From Antennarius striatus (lineage: Eukaryota > Chordata > Actinopteri > Lophiiformes > Antennariidae), in the NCBI RefSeq assembly GCF_040054535.1, contig NC_090778.1, positions 12,555,501-12,619,500 of the forward strand: DNA of 64,000 nt, read 5' to 3'. Position 1 is the first letter of the stretch; each line of letters opens with the position of its first letter. A model generated the notes under the pieces. That model searched no databases. It was not told the origin of the DNA and worked only from the letters and a program-made list of their open reading frames with translations. The position numbers were made by a program, and so were the translations under genes. Of the stretch, positions 52,345 through 63,750 are shown in pieces.

Positions 52345-53870
52345 TGCTAAACGTCATCCGTCACGTGGTTTTTCCATGTTTGAAGCAGGCTCTGGAGCAG
52401 TGTTTCACATGGGAACGCCCACTGAGTCCAGGGCGTGTATCGGAGCACCAGAACAAAGTGGACATCACTAGTCATTAGCATGAGACACATCACCTGGGTT
52501 AGTCTGCTGATAAATCCTTTTTGGGAATTTCGAAAGGACCTGATTGTGAATGGGCGAAAGATGATGTCGCAGATCACCCCCATGGATCACCCATCCATGT
52601 CAGAGATCTCCACTTTGACATGGATGGCTTCTTTCACTCCTCTCTCAAACCATCTGTCTTCCCTGTCCAAGATCTGAACATCGATATCCTAAAATGAGTG
52701 GCCCTCTTCCTTGAGGTGAAGGAAGACTGCTGAGTCCTGTCCTAATGAGTTGGCTGTTCTGTGGTGAGCCATGCGCCTGTGTAGTGGTTGTTTGGTTTCC
52801 CCTATTTAGACATCAGACTATTCCTTGTTGCATTTGACTGCATACACCAGATTGCTCTTCTGACTGTGTGGTGTGGGGTCTTTCATATGGACCAGTCTTT
52901 GTCTGAAGGAGTTGCCCGACGTAAAATACACAAGAACTTGATGTTTGTGGAAGATACTCTTTGGTTTATGGAAGATCCTCCTTGTTTTTTCAGACATGTC
53001 AGTCACATATGGGATCACTATACTGTTATGCTTGATCTGCTCCTCTTCCGTCCACACTTGGTTATTCTCCTTTCTGGATCTTGTGTGAGCCTTCACAAAG
53101 GTCCATTCAGAATATCCACAAGTTTTCAGTGCCTCTTTCAGGTGATGGTGTTCTTATACCTGGTCTTGGGCACTGGTTGGTAGGTCATCAGCCCTGTTTT
53201 GCAGGGTCCTGATGACGCCAAGCTTGTGCTTCAGTGGATGATGAGAGTCGAAAAGCAGGTACTGGTCCGTGTGTGTTGGTTTCCTGTATACCCCAACATT
53301 CAGACTCCTGTCATGTTTTATCCAGACCTCAGAATCCAAAAAGGACAAACTGCTGTCCTTTAAATCCTCTCTAGTGAACTTGATATTGCTGTCCACTGAG
53401 TTGATGTGTTCGGTGAAAGGTTGCACCTCGTGGTTTTTGATCTTGACCCATGTGTCCTCCACATAATGGAACCAATGGCTTGGTGTTGTTCCATTGAACG
53501 AGGTCAGGGCCCTGTGTTCCACTTCTTCCATGTAAAAATTGGCCACAATAGGAGACACCGGCAAACCCATGGGACATTCTTGTTTCTGCCTATAGAAGCT
53601 CCCTCTGTACTGGAGATAGGTGTTTAGGTAGAGGTTCAAAAGTTGGCAGATCTGGTCAGGCTTGAGGTTTGTTCTATCACTGAGGGTGTTGTCCTGTGAA
53701 AACTGTTGCATTACTGCTTCAACTGTCCCCATTGTGGGGACACATGTGAATTGGAAAGTTACGTTGTAGGATACCATGGTGTCATCTGTATCCAGTCTCA
53801 GTCCTGTCACCTTTTCCACAAAGTCCATGGAATTTCGGATATACACATAAAAATAAATCAACAACAAAAG
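52345..53870 (-). mobile_element. Penelope-like element, 5'-truncated and inactive
   Basis: Minus strand 53867-53154 encodes a Penelope-type reverse transcriptase (KPDQICQLLNLYLN, GLPVSPIVANFYMEEVEHRA, DSSLSFLDSEVWIKHD, VYRKPTHTDQYLLFDS). Further down (53096-52400) it matches the linker and GIY-YIG endonuclease domain, including SNLVYAVKC, with stops and frameshifts. The catalytic box reads YVED instead of the usual YVDD. It ends within about 50 bp of the duplicated collagen segment. Confidence 0.82.
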
Positions 53871-54555
53871 TCAGAAAATGCAATTAAGTGACAGTTTAAT
53901 CTGTGGACAAGAATATCCAGGGGGTTTTGGTCCCTTTGGTCCAAAGGTATGTGCTCCTATAAAGGTCTAGTTACAATAGAAATGATGACACTTGGTCAAT
54001 CAGATGAATGAAACTGTTTTAAATTCAAATATAGTTATAAAAAGGCTCTGAGACAGTTAAATGAATCTACTTACATTTGTTAAATGTGTACATTTAAAAT
54101 TCTCTGTTGGTGCATTGCGGAATGTTGTTTCAAGTAAGAATTTTTAAGAAAGCTTCATGAAAGCTTATGAAAGCCTGTAACAAAGATAATATCTGTTACA
54201 ACATAAGCATTTTTTTCTCAAAAAACTGCTACACTATGCATTATTCCCAGCTCCAGAAACATGACAGGCTCTAATCCAGTCACACATTTTAATTTAAACC
54301 TTTGAGTATGTTGTATATTTTTTTTCTGAAGAAGTTTAAAACAAATGGGAAGCAAATGAGCTTTGTGTTTTGTGTCAATACAAACTAAGTGAAGATAATA
54401 AGATTAAGCATATCAGATAAAAGTGCAGAACTAAAGACTAGTTAATCATGTTTGGCCATGAAGTGGTTCTCGATGTTTTTATTTACAGAGTAGTTGCATC
54501 ATTAAGGGCTTTGTCTAATTAAGAAGAAACACAAAACAATGAGAGAAGAGATTTG

Positions 54556-54776
54556 TGTAGCATATGTATGTGTACATTTAACAAATTAACAATATCAAAT
54601 TGGGCTTGATCAGAAGATTTGGTTCGGCTCTAGGAGTGGAGAGAGGAGGAGACTGAGACTGTACTTTGAACTTGGTACCATTTATTAAAAAAAAAAACCC
54701 AGAACAACAAAGAATGGCTATCCCCACAAAGAATAAAAAAACAAATGAAATTTCTAACTTAAATAATCTTCATACA
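54556..54776 (-). repeat. 3' LTR of the gypsy element
   Basis: On the plus strand it starts tgtagcatatg and ends ttcataca, TG..CA, directly beside the pyrimidine complement of the polypurine tract. It matches 61511-61717. Confidence 0.75.
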
Positions 54777-54795
54777 CCCTCCCCCCTTTAGATCA
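54777..54795 (-). promoter_or_regulatory. polypurine tract of the gypsy element
   Basis: On the minus strand it reads ctaaaggggggaggg, a purine run immediately before the 3' LTR, where plus-strand DNA synthesis would start. Confidence 0.6.
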
Positions 54796-55959
54796 CACAA
54801 CTCCTGATGCATGCTAAACTTCAAAAACAGGAGGGTGCACACGATTGTTTGCTGCAGAGGTACCAATTGCCCCACTATACTGGTCAACGAACCCATAGAA
54901 AAGAGTCTGCACAACTGAAATTAGAGGGTTACCCAACACTGAGTACTGCAAGCGATTTGGTAGTTGGCGCTGACGACTTGAACGTCGGACAACTGTATCA
55001 GACTCAACTACAGGGTCAGATGTATTTTGTGCTGTAACAAGGGTCTCAGCTGGGATGATTAACGGCTCATTGAGGTTGGGTGATGTCTCTGCTTGACCAG
55101 GAAGCTCAGGTTCTCCAGGTAAGCTCTCCGGAGCACAGGTAAATTGAACTCGGTCAGGTAAGTCATCAGCTACAGGTTCAGAAGCTTCAGGATCAGCAGA
55201 GGAATCCCCATCTCCAGGTAGGTGGTGTATTTCATGTGCAGATAAATTGGATCCTTCATTTGCAGGTAAGATGGTTCGCAGGGAAGAAGGTTCAGCATCA
55301 ACAGGATTCTCATGTGTTTTGGCCAAGGACACATTTGTAGAGTCAGCTTGAGACAGTGAACTTACAGCTGAATGTTCTCTCCTGAAAGCAAAAGAAGTTG
55401 GAGGAATATGAGGTTGAGGTGACTACCATTCTTCATCTTCATCCATGTTTTTGTTGGGATCTTCAAGAGCCAAAGTCTGCCTTCGAGTTTTAGGACGATG
55501 GGGTGGAGTGTCTGGCAAGAGATTAGAATCATTCATGCCTGCTTGGAATGGACATGGAAGAAGTAAATCACGGTGCAATGTACGAATTGGCCCATCCTTT
55601 GTTTCAGGGCGCACAGTGTACACAGGCAACTCTCCAGCCTGTTTCAAGACAATGTAGATATCTTGTTCCCATTTGTCTTCAAGCTTGTGCTTCCCGCGCA
55701 GCCTGACATTGCGAACAAGAACTCACCTTCGTCCAACGTTGAGGGTGTAACTTGTTTGTCAAAGCGCATTTTGTTTCTCACCTGCTTTTGCAGCATTCTT
55801 GGATGCTATCTGAAAGCTTTCTTCAAGATGAGATTGGATACGTTCAACATATTGGGAATAAGAAATGGACTGATTTCTTTGCAGAGGCAGACCAAAGGCG
55901 AGGTCTACTGGAAGCCTTGCTGAACGACCAAACATTAATTCATAAGGCGTAAAGCCAGT

Positions 55960-56564
55960 GACGTCATTCCGAGTGCAATTGCACTAGAGGCTTCACATAC
56001 TCTTTCCATTTGGTCTCCTGCTTTGGTTCCAAAGTTCCAAGCATGCAGAGTAGCGTCCTGTTGAACCTTGCAACTGGGTTTCCCCTAGGATGATAGGGGG
56101 TTGTCCGTGTCTTTTCCATCCCTGTGAATTGGCAAAGTTCTTTGATTAACTTGGACTCGAAGTCTAGTCCTTAATCGGTGTGGAGACGCTCAGGTATTCC
56201 ATAGCACACTATGAAATTCTCCCACAAACACTTTGCCACTGTCCTGGCTTTTTGGTTTGGGTATTGCAACAGAATATTTTGTGAAATGGTCAGTTAGTAC
56301 AAGGATGTCCTTTGTGTTGCTCTGGTCTGGTTCAAGTGAAGGATAGTCCATGCAAACCAACTCAAGAGGACGAGTGGTTTTGATATTAAAAAGAGGTGCA
56401 GATCTTTCAGGGAGTGCTTTGCGTCTCACACATCGGCTACAAATCTTGATTTTGCATTCTAAATCAGCTGCCATGTGAGGCCAGAAGAATCTGGAGCGTA
56501 CAAGGTCTAGAGTGCGCTCAATGGCCATATGACCCATGTCATCGTGCAGGCTTGTTAGAAACAA
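55960..56564 (-). pseudogene. gypsy integrase remnant
   Basis: Zinc-binding part GHMAIERTLDLVRSRFFWPH with CSRC downstream and core MDYPSLEPD, DHFTKYSVAIP. The second catalytic region reads HTD followed by a stop codon (56171-56173 on the plus strand), a nonsense change in the core. Confidence 0.75.
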
Positions 56565-57789
56565 CCAATGTCAGCTCCTTGGGCAGAACCAGCTGGAACG
56601 AGGCTCGTTCCTCATCCCACCTCCACCGGTACAAGATGTCCTCGTGCAGCTCAAGGCGATTCAGCTCCCTCAATAACAGAGCTAGGTCTGGAAGCTCATG
56701 CTTTGCAGTGGTAGGCATTTTTTCTCCAATCTTCATCTGGTGAATCACCTCTCTTATAGCTGGATCAGCATGTTGCTGTTCTTTGAGGTCCAGATGTGAC
56801 AAGGAAGGAACAACTGGTCGCCCATGGTCGGTTTCACTGGAATAACAATCAGGAATGGCCTCAGCTGACAGGCTCAAGGACTCAACCAAAGTGATAGGAC
56901 TCTCTGCTGAACTGCTGGGCTGGCTGGAGACAAGGCAGCGATGACAAATAGCAGACACAACATCAGGGTCCACTTCCTCTAATTCACTTGGTTCACTCAG
57001 GGATAATTTGTTAATCAAATCCCAATCTTTCTGTGATGAAACAACAGTAAGTTGGTTCTGAGGACGGCGGGATAAACCATTAGCGTCAGAGTTCAACTTT
57101 CCAGATCTGTACTGCAGTTTGAAGGTATAGGTGGACAGGGCAGCAAGCCACATGTGGCTGGCAGCATCTAACTTTGCTGATGTTAACAGGTAAGTTAGGG
57201 GATTGTTGTCAGTTACCACTACAAAGCTGGCCCCATACAGGTAGTCATGCAGTTTCTCTGTTACACTCCACTTCAGAGCAAGGAATTCAAGCTTGTGTGG
57301 GGGCTATCTGGATTCGCTTGGCCATAAGCCATGGCTGGCGTATGCAATTACTCTCAGCTGACCTTCCTGCTTTTGATACAATGCAGCTCCCAGTCCAGTG
57401 GTGCTGGCATCAGTGTGGAGGATATAAGGTAGCTTGGGATCAGCAAAGCCAAGGACCGGAGAGCTTGTCAGCTTTGCTATCAGTGTTTCAAATGCATTTT
57501 GGCAGACAGATGACCATTGCTCTCCAAAGGGCTGCTTTGCATCTTGAAGTTGGGCTGAATGGTGTTTGGACCAGGACTTCAGCATAGACACATAGCCACA
57601 CGTAAGATCATTTAGTGGTTTAGCAATGGCAGCATACCCTTTGATGAATCTACGGTAATACCCAGCAAATCCTAAAAGTGACTTGAGCTCTTTCAGGGTC
57701 TGTGGAACCGGCCAGGATTTAAGAGCAAGAATCTTATCGGGATCAGTTTCAACTCCTCTCTCCGAAACAATATGTCCAATATATCGCAC
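56539..57789 (-). pseudogene. gypsy RNase H and connector remnant
   Basis: 57789-57304 carries the RT thumb and RNase H start (LLGFAGYYRRFIKGYA, YILHTDASTTGLGAAL); 57219-56539 carries the end of RNase H (VTDNNPLTYLLTSAKLDAAS, SDANGLSRRP) and the connector to integrase. A frameshift lies near 57300. Confidence 0.82.
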
Positions 57790-57807
57790 GGATGTCTGAC
57801 AGAACCT

Positions 57808-58336
57808 TCACTTCTCTGGAGAGAGTTTCAAACCATATTCTTTTAAACTATTGAGCATTCGCAGCAACCTCTGCTCATGCTCTTCAAGTGAGCTTGAAAA
57901 CACAATAAGATCATCAATGAAAACAAGTACTTCTTTTAAATGGAGATCCCCCATGTACTTCTCCATTACCCGCTGAAACGTACTTGGAGCATTCGTAACC
58001 CCTTGGGGCATTCTATTAAACTCCCAGAACCCAACTGGCGTTACAAAAGCTGTCTTTGCTTTATCAGCCTCATCCATCTCGATCTGATAGTAGCCGGATT
58101 TTAGGTCCAGCACACTAAACCACCAGCAACCAGTCAAGGCTGAAAAAGATTCTTCCAGATTCGGTAAAGCATAGGCATCTTTCATAGTCTAAATTCAACT
58201 TGCGTTAATCGATGCACAACCGAATATCCTCATTCTTCTTGCGGACCACGACAATAGGTGATGAGAATGGTGAATTGGACTCTCTAATGACACTCGCTTC
58301 TAGCAGATCATGTAGATGTTGGCGCACAGCCTCAAC

Positions 58337-58373
<37 letters not shown>

Positions 58374-58441
58374 TAATAATAATCCACCTTTAATTGTCCA
58401 CACAATGGGGAAATTATGTTTTCCTCTCCAGTTTTGTACAT
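57808..58441 (-). pseudogene. gypsy reverse transcriptase remnant
   Basis: Pieces at 58441-58205 (SPIVVVRKKNEDIRLCID) and 58185-57808 (VLDLKSGYYQIEMDEADK, MPQGVTNAPSTFQRVM, FIDDLIVFSS). The catalytic FIDD box is intact, but the frame breaks between the pieces and the SINE insertion splits the N-terminal part. Confidence 0.85.
58338..58383. repeat. (AAT)n microsatellite, SINE tail
   Basis: About 15 AAT units with one TGA variant at the 3' end of the minus-oriented SINE copy. Confidence 0.93.
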
Positions 58442-58774
58442 GCATATATATATATGTGTTAGTCAGCATACACACACAAACATTATATACAGGCCCCTGA
58501 ACACAACACACACTAGGCATGCAGTTAATAACAACGAGTACAGGGAGGTGGAGGGACGGGTCGCAACTTCGGGGGTGCGCCCCAATGAGCAGCTTGTGGG
58601 GGGGACGGCGCCTTGCTCAAGGGCGCCTCGGCAGTGGCTGGGAGGTGAGCTGACACCTCCCACTGTCAGCTCACACTCCAAAGATGCCTGGCTGGAGCGG
58701 GAATCGAACCGCCGATGGCTGGGCGCTGTCTGGTTCCAAGACGTCCGCTCTACTGCTGAGCCACTGCCGCCCCA
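58386..58774 (-). mobile_element. tRNA-derived SINE, copy 4, inserted in gypsy pol
   Basis: Minus orientation, tRNA-like head at 58774-58690 (ggcggcagtggctcagcagt), inverted repeat near 58644-58680, AAT tail at 58383-58338. The gypsy reading frame is interrupted between HPQD-type and EAVRQHL-type sequence, so the SINE is younger than the gypsy copy. Confidence 0.82.
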
Positions 58775-59612
58775 GGAAAATCTTGAGGGTGAATCGGTCT
58801 GGCCCAATGCTTGAAAGGGGTTTCATCATACAGTTTGATCCGGTGTTTCACCTTATCAGTGCAAATCCAAGTTGTGGTGTGAAAAGACTTCAGGAATCTC
58901 GCTGAATTTATTAATAATCCTCTCCTTCCATTCTGGAGGAATTGGTGATTCTCCTAAATCCAGCTTCAAAGTATTCAATGTCTCAGATGGTAACTGGTTC
59001 GAGGACACTTGATGGGACAGAATCTGGGGGGATATAGCAAGTTTGGCATTGGCACAGAGAGGTGGGATAGTTACGTCATGATCTGAGTCATTAGTAAGAA
59101 CAACAGGAATTCTCTCCATGTGTGATTTGCGTGAAAACGCAAAAAGAGAGTTTTTGACACACAGCCCGCCTGGCAGTGGTGAAGCGGGATGCTCCACAAG
59201 CGCCCATTGCCCAAGAGCTGTTGCACTGGAGTGAAACGATCCTTCCACGACGGTGGTGTGTCCAGCAGGGATGAGGACCGGAGACTTAGTGGCTATACTC
59301 ACTACTCAATTAATGTCAATGTGGTGTTGTCGGTGGTGCATCTGCAAAAGTTTGAGCACAGCTTTGTACCCATGAGCAGAAGGCTGGAACTCTGCAACGT
59401 CACTCTCCCTATGGTGCCTGTACAGTGGTTCCAAAGTGTTCATGCCGATTAATACTGGGGACTGAAAATCGGATCTTACATCAGGAACTACAAGTGCAAA
59501 TGTGGCCACATCAAAATCTGCACCTAGGAACTCCTTAGGAAATTTTATTGTCATGTCCACATATCCAATATAGGGGACGGCTTGTCCTGCCACTCCTTCA
59601 ACTTGTAGGATG

Positions 59613-59849
59613 TCACAGAGGTTTCACAGGCTGATCGGCAAAGTGCTGGTTATAGAATGAAACGGGGATGGTTGTAACTTGCGACCCTGTGTCTAGGAGG
59701 CAACTGCATTCTTCTTCAGCAAACTTGACTTTGGCTGTACAGCAGGAACCAATTAAGCCGTTGGGTAGTTGAGATGTGATGACAGGTGCTGTCTGAGTCA
59801 TTTCTCTACATTGCATAGTTTTCTTTTTGTTGGGACAATTTGGGTCCAC
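59613..59849 (-). pseudogene. gypsy aspartic protease remnant
   Basis: Contains the active-site LLDTGSQVTTIP, the DTG triad of retroviral-type proteases. The pol linker continues at 59593-59306 and 59302-58856. Confidence 0.75.
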
Positions 59850-59884
59850 AACAGTTCTGGTTCGCCCCGCAACAGGAACTGGAT

Positions 59885-61158
59885 CTAGTTTAAAGATTGT
59901 CTAAACTGGGGGTTGGATTTTTGCCATTTTGCTTGTCTTTCTGCAAACTGTTTTTTCTTGGCGGCCACAAGAGCAGAGTTTGGAGGATTTTCGCACTGCG
60001 TCTTTATATGGCTATCTTCACCACACCTGTAACAGTAACCAGGCTTGAGTACCGAAGGCAGGGTCTTTGTTTGCTTACCAATCCTCTGATTCTCCTGCAG
60101 CATACCACCAGACATGGACTTGAAAGCAGCGGGATTAGTGAAACTTGACTGGCTGGCAGTAAGTGATGCAAGCTGTTTCTGGATGCCTGTCAGTTGCTGT
60201 GCGAGCCGCTGCGTGACTTTGGTGAAAGCAGCAATTTCTTTCTTCTCGGCACTATCTGTAGAGACATACTGCACATGGGCTGAAACTTTGGGTCTTGCTG
60301 AGCCAAGATGTTGCTTCATTCGGATAGCCTTTGCAGCTTCATGGTCTTCCTCAGTTCGTAGTCGTAGTAGAACTCTGCGAATGTTGGTGGATTATGTTTC
60401 CTTTGCTTCAGCTGTAATTCAGTAATCAGGGAGTTATCCCAACAACCTCGACAGAATTGGGTCAACAGGTGTCGTTCAATGTCTTTGTTTATTACTCCCC
60501 CACGCTTGACCACTGAGTTTAAAAGAACCTGAAGACGTTGAAGATAGGAGGAGGGTTTCTCCCCACCAATCTCAAAGATTTTGCGGGAGCACTGAAGGTC
60601 AGACACAGGATCTTTTAGTAATAGTTCTATGCTGGAATGCCATGTATCATAGTCTGATTCATTCGGAGGTCGCGGGGACCTCCCAGAAAAGGCTCAGATT
60701 CGGTGAGCTGAATAGTTACCTGTGCTTTCTTCATTCTTCACTATGTGCTCAACCACATAGGGTTGAATCTCAGGTGGGTTTAAATTGTGATGCGTCACAG
60801 CTGGCAGTCTTGGTGCATCCTGAACAGTGGGATCTGGTTCTACCTTTAACTGGGTTCCACTTGGGCTCGAGGGTGCAACAGCTGGATGGCCCACGTGAAC
60901 AGCTGAGGGTCGTGCAGAAGGCAACCCAATACCAAGGGGAGTACTTGGCAGCTCTCTCTGCCTGTCCTCAAGGGTAACTTCAACATCTCCAGCAGTGGGG
61001 TGGAGCTCAGTTACAGTCTGGCCAAGCAGAGACATCACACCATTTAGTACCACAGCTAAATCTTGCCCCGTTAATTTGGCGACTTTTTGTAGTTCAACCA
61101 GGTAATTCTGAGTCTGCATTTTACCTACCTCGTCGGCAAAGACGGCAGATAAGTCCAA
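59885..61158 (-). pseudogene. gypsy gag remnant
   Basis: Structural polyprotein pieces at 61158-60694, 60606-60316 and 60319-59885 in shifting frames. Middle piece has FCRGCWDNSLITELQL, found in PNMA-like gag proteins; the last has a nucleic-acid-binding knuckle CYRCGEDSHIKTQC (Cx2Cx4Hx4C). Confidence 0.75.
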
Positions 61159-61510
61159 AATTTCATAGACGACCTTATCTCTTTTGCAAATGTAAGTATA
61201 AGGTAAAGGTTTGCACAGTGCAACTAACGGTGCGCCTGAACTGTACTCAACTACAATACTGACTCATGGAAAACTGACTCAGGCTCATCTATAATGTCTG
61301 CTTTAGAAATTGAACCGTACGTTTTCAAAAAGTCGACAACTTCATCATCGGTTTCAGTTTTTTTCTCATCCTGAATCAAACTGAATTGGGGATTTTAATG
61401 CCACGTTTCTCAAATGTTTCCATGTTTTAATGTACACCAAGAAAAAACCCCTCAAAAACAGCATTCAATAGCTCTATCTACTCCACTCATGGCTATCTCG
61501 CCACAAATTA

Positions 61511-62231
61511 TGTAGCATATGTGTATATTAACAAATTAACAATATCAAATTGGGCTTGATCAGAAGATTCGGTTCGGCTCTAGGAGTGGAGAGAGGAAGA
61601 GACTGAGACAGTGGTTTGAACTTGGTACCATATATTTAAAAAAACAGAATAACAAGGAATGGCTATTCCCACAAAGAATAAAAAAACAAATGAAATTTAT
61701 AACTTAAATTATCTTCAAGGAAAACAAAAAATCATTGCCGTCAAATGAATACATTTAATTAATACATTCCATTTAAAAGTATAATGAGCCCACTTAATTT
61801 GCACGTTGAGCACAACAAAAGTTCGGGTTGTCCACAACACGGGGTTGTTCCAACGTTGACTTGAGCAGGATTTCCAGAGGGATAATGTGCAAAGTGAGGG
61901 AAAGGAATGTGTGAATGTGAGTGTCTGGGACAGACCGCAAAATTCAGCTCACAAGGATTTTTTTTTGTCCAAGTTCTTACACGTTTCACGAACGTAGTCG
62001 CACTGTAGTTGGCTCTTACAAGTTGACATTCAGGCAATAAGTCGATAACGTTTCAAGTGTTGTCACAGTGAAATCAAAACTAAAATCACGGCCCCTCTCG
62101 CATCACCCGACTCACTTCCTGGGACGCCGTTTTATGGGCACCGATAGGCTGCATGGGGTCATGTGACGCCCCGACAGTCGCTAGGAGACGACTAGAAATG
62201 CCAAATGAATTGTTTCCTCACCTGGGTTACA
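61511..62231 (-). repeat. 5' LTR of the gypsy element, longer than its partner
   Basis: The first 207 bp match the other LTR; the remaining 514 bp (61718-62231) have no counterpart there, yet end at the target duplication. The outer end is ..gggttaca. Confidence 0.6.
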
Positions 62232-63517
62232 TTTGGTTCTTGAAAAAAAGTTTTCTTTCATTTACAATTCCTCTAGGTAATTACGTGTGGTGTTATGTTC
62301 TGGTATTGTTTTGGTTAATTTAGCAACAGCATTGTCGTTAATGATTTTGTTTTGCAGCTATATAAGAAGACCCCAGACCTAGTAGCACACACATTAAGCA
62401 GTTGAGTACCTGTTAAGTCTCAATGCATGAAAATGTTTAATCTCAAAATTTAGTATCAAAGTCTTTTGTGCAGTGGTGTCATAAATTAGTGAAAATACAT
62501 TTTTGAAAATTGTATTTTTAGGGATCACCAGGAGTTTTTGGTGCAATAGAAATTCAGGGACCGAAAAGACCACATGGTTTAATGTTAAACCACAAGAATC
62601 ATTAATCTCGCATTAAAAATAAGCATTATACGTTCAGATGTTTCAATGTGTCAGTTCTCTCCTTTCTCGAGGAATGGAGGGAAACTTTGGGTCCCGTTGG
62701 CATCATTGGCCCCAACGGTCATCCTGTATGTACCTCAACTCATCCCCTCTGTCAAGCTTTATGCAACATTTCTCTATTTTCTGGCATAGATGGAGTGATC
62801 CTCTGTGTCCTCTCTCCCCGTCAGGGACCCCAAGGGGACAAAGGAAGTCGGGGGGAAATGGTGCGTTGCAATGTTTTGATGAATCCTTTTCCATTTGTAC
62901 TGTGAGCACAGGATAGGATAGTATAGAGACGACACACCACTCAACTTCCTTTGTCCTGGGCACTTTTTATTTTTTGTTGTACTCCACTGTTTGTTGTTAA
63001 ACTCGGAATGACACTTAGCTGCTGTGGAATTCCTGTCAGGGTGTTAAATGCTAGCTGTATGCTCATCTAAAGCTTTTTAAGTGGTTTGCTGAGCGCTCAC
63101 ATACAGGCACAACTCACTCCTAATATACTAACATTCACATGTGAATGTAAGTGGCCTTACACAGAAGCAAGGGAGCTGTTCAATAAATACTCTATTTAAT
63201 TGATAAAACAAACAGTCTTTCACTACTTTTTGTGATATCATCCCTCAATTTCCAAGTGTCCATATTAATGTATCTTTCCTCCTTAATGCATGGACCGAGG
63301 GTGAGTTCAATCATTATTCTCTGAATCACCAGCTTGTTACTGAAAGAGATTGGCTACATCTATAAAGGACATTTTTGAAATAATGTGAAGGTTAATGCTG
63401 CTTTATTTCAGGGCTCTCCTGGCGTTGGTGGACCTCGTGGACCACCTGGACCACCAGTAAGTGTATTTTCATGATAATTATTTTTACGGTAGTTTTGTTC
63501 AATATTAAGAGCCCAGA

Positions 63518-63695
63518 CTTCCCTCTCCTTTAGCCACTTCATCCAGCTCCTCCGGGACAATCCCAAGGCGTTCTCAGGCCAGCCAGGACACATAGTCCCT
63601 CCAGCGTGTCCTGGGTCGTCCCCAGGGCCTCCTCCCGGTAGGACTAGCCCGGAACACCTCACCAGGGAGGCGTCCTGGAGGCATCCTAACCTAAC
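63518..63695 (-). mobile_element. Rex3 3' end fragment
   Basis: Matches 30240-30420 and 40995-41183 (agccacttcatccagctcct, cagggaggcgtcctggaggc). It directly follows the end of the collagen duplication. Confidence 0.7.
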
Positions 63696-63701
63696 TTTTT
63701 C

Positions 63702-63750
63702 CACCTTTTGATCACTGAGGCAGTGCAGCACATCACAGTTCTCTGCAATG
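63702..63750 (+). pseudogene. fragment of col27a1 C-propeptide exon 3
   Basis: ggcagtgcagcacatcacag and its surroundings match 35027-35075 in the gene at most positions. It is about 49 bp, without splice sites, followed at once by the dispersed repeat. Confidence 0.65.

Larger units (their letters stand above)
54556..62231 (-). mobile_element. Ty3/gypsy LTR retrotransposon, degenerate
   Basis: Related terminal repeats lie at 54556-54776 and 61511-61717, and the unit is flanked by TTTG (54552-54555, 62232-62235). Comparison with the original intron near 28340 shows precisely the uninterrupted target. Reading on the minus strand: gag (61158-59885, with a CCHC knuckle), protease, reverse transcriptase, RNase H, integrase and a C-terminal region to 54814, followed by a purine tract at 54795-54777 next to the 3' LTR. 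Stops and frameshifts break every domain. A SINE is inserted in pol. The gag has the look of the PNMA-related gypsy families. Confidence 0.88.
53921..63512 (+). pseudogene. partial duplication of col27a1 3' helix region (interrupted by a gypsy element)
   Basis: Sequence 53921-54555 and 62232-63512 follows the order of 27690-30050 of the gene, introns included. It holds copies of helix exons 37 (3' half), 38, 39, 40, 41 and 42. Exon-38 copy (62522-62584) has lost two Gly codons and its donor; exon-39 copy (62671-62725) has a one-base insertion and a lost acceptor (tctcga); exon-41 copy (63292-63300) has lost its 5' half. Exon-40 (62825-62860) and exon-42 (63412-63456) copies stay open. Nothing upstream or downstream completes a collagen gene, so it is a segmental-duplication pseudogene. 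The gypsy insertion splits it at ATTTG. Confidence 0.85.

Noticed and set aside
52345..53870. A host reverse transcriptase gene (telomerase-like)
   Set aside because: The motifs are those of Penelope-like elements, and frames are broken with an altered catalytic box.
62522..63456. A second functional collagen gene
   Set aside because: Exon copies have lost Gly codons, splice sites and frame, and no collagen start or C-propeptide accompanies them.
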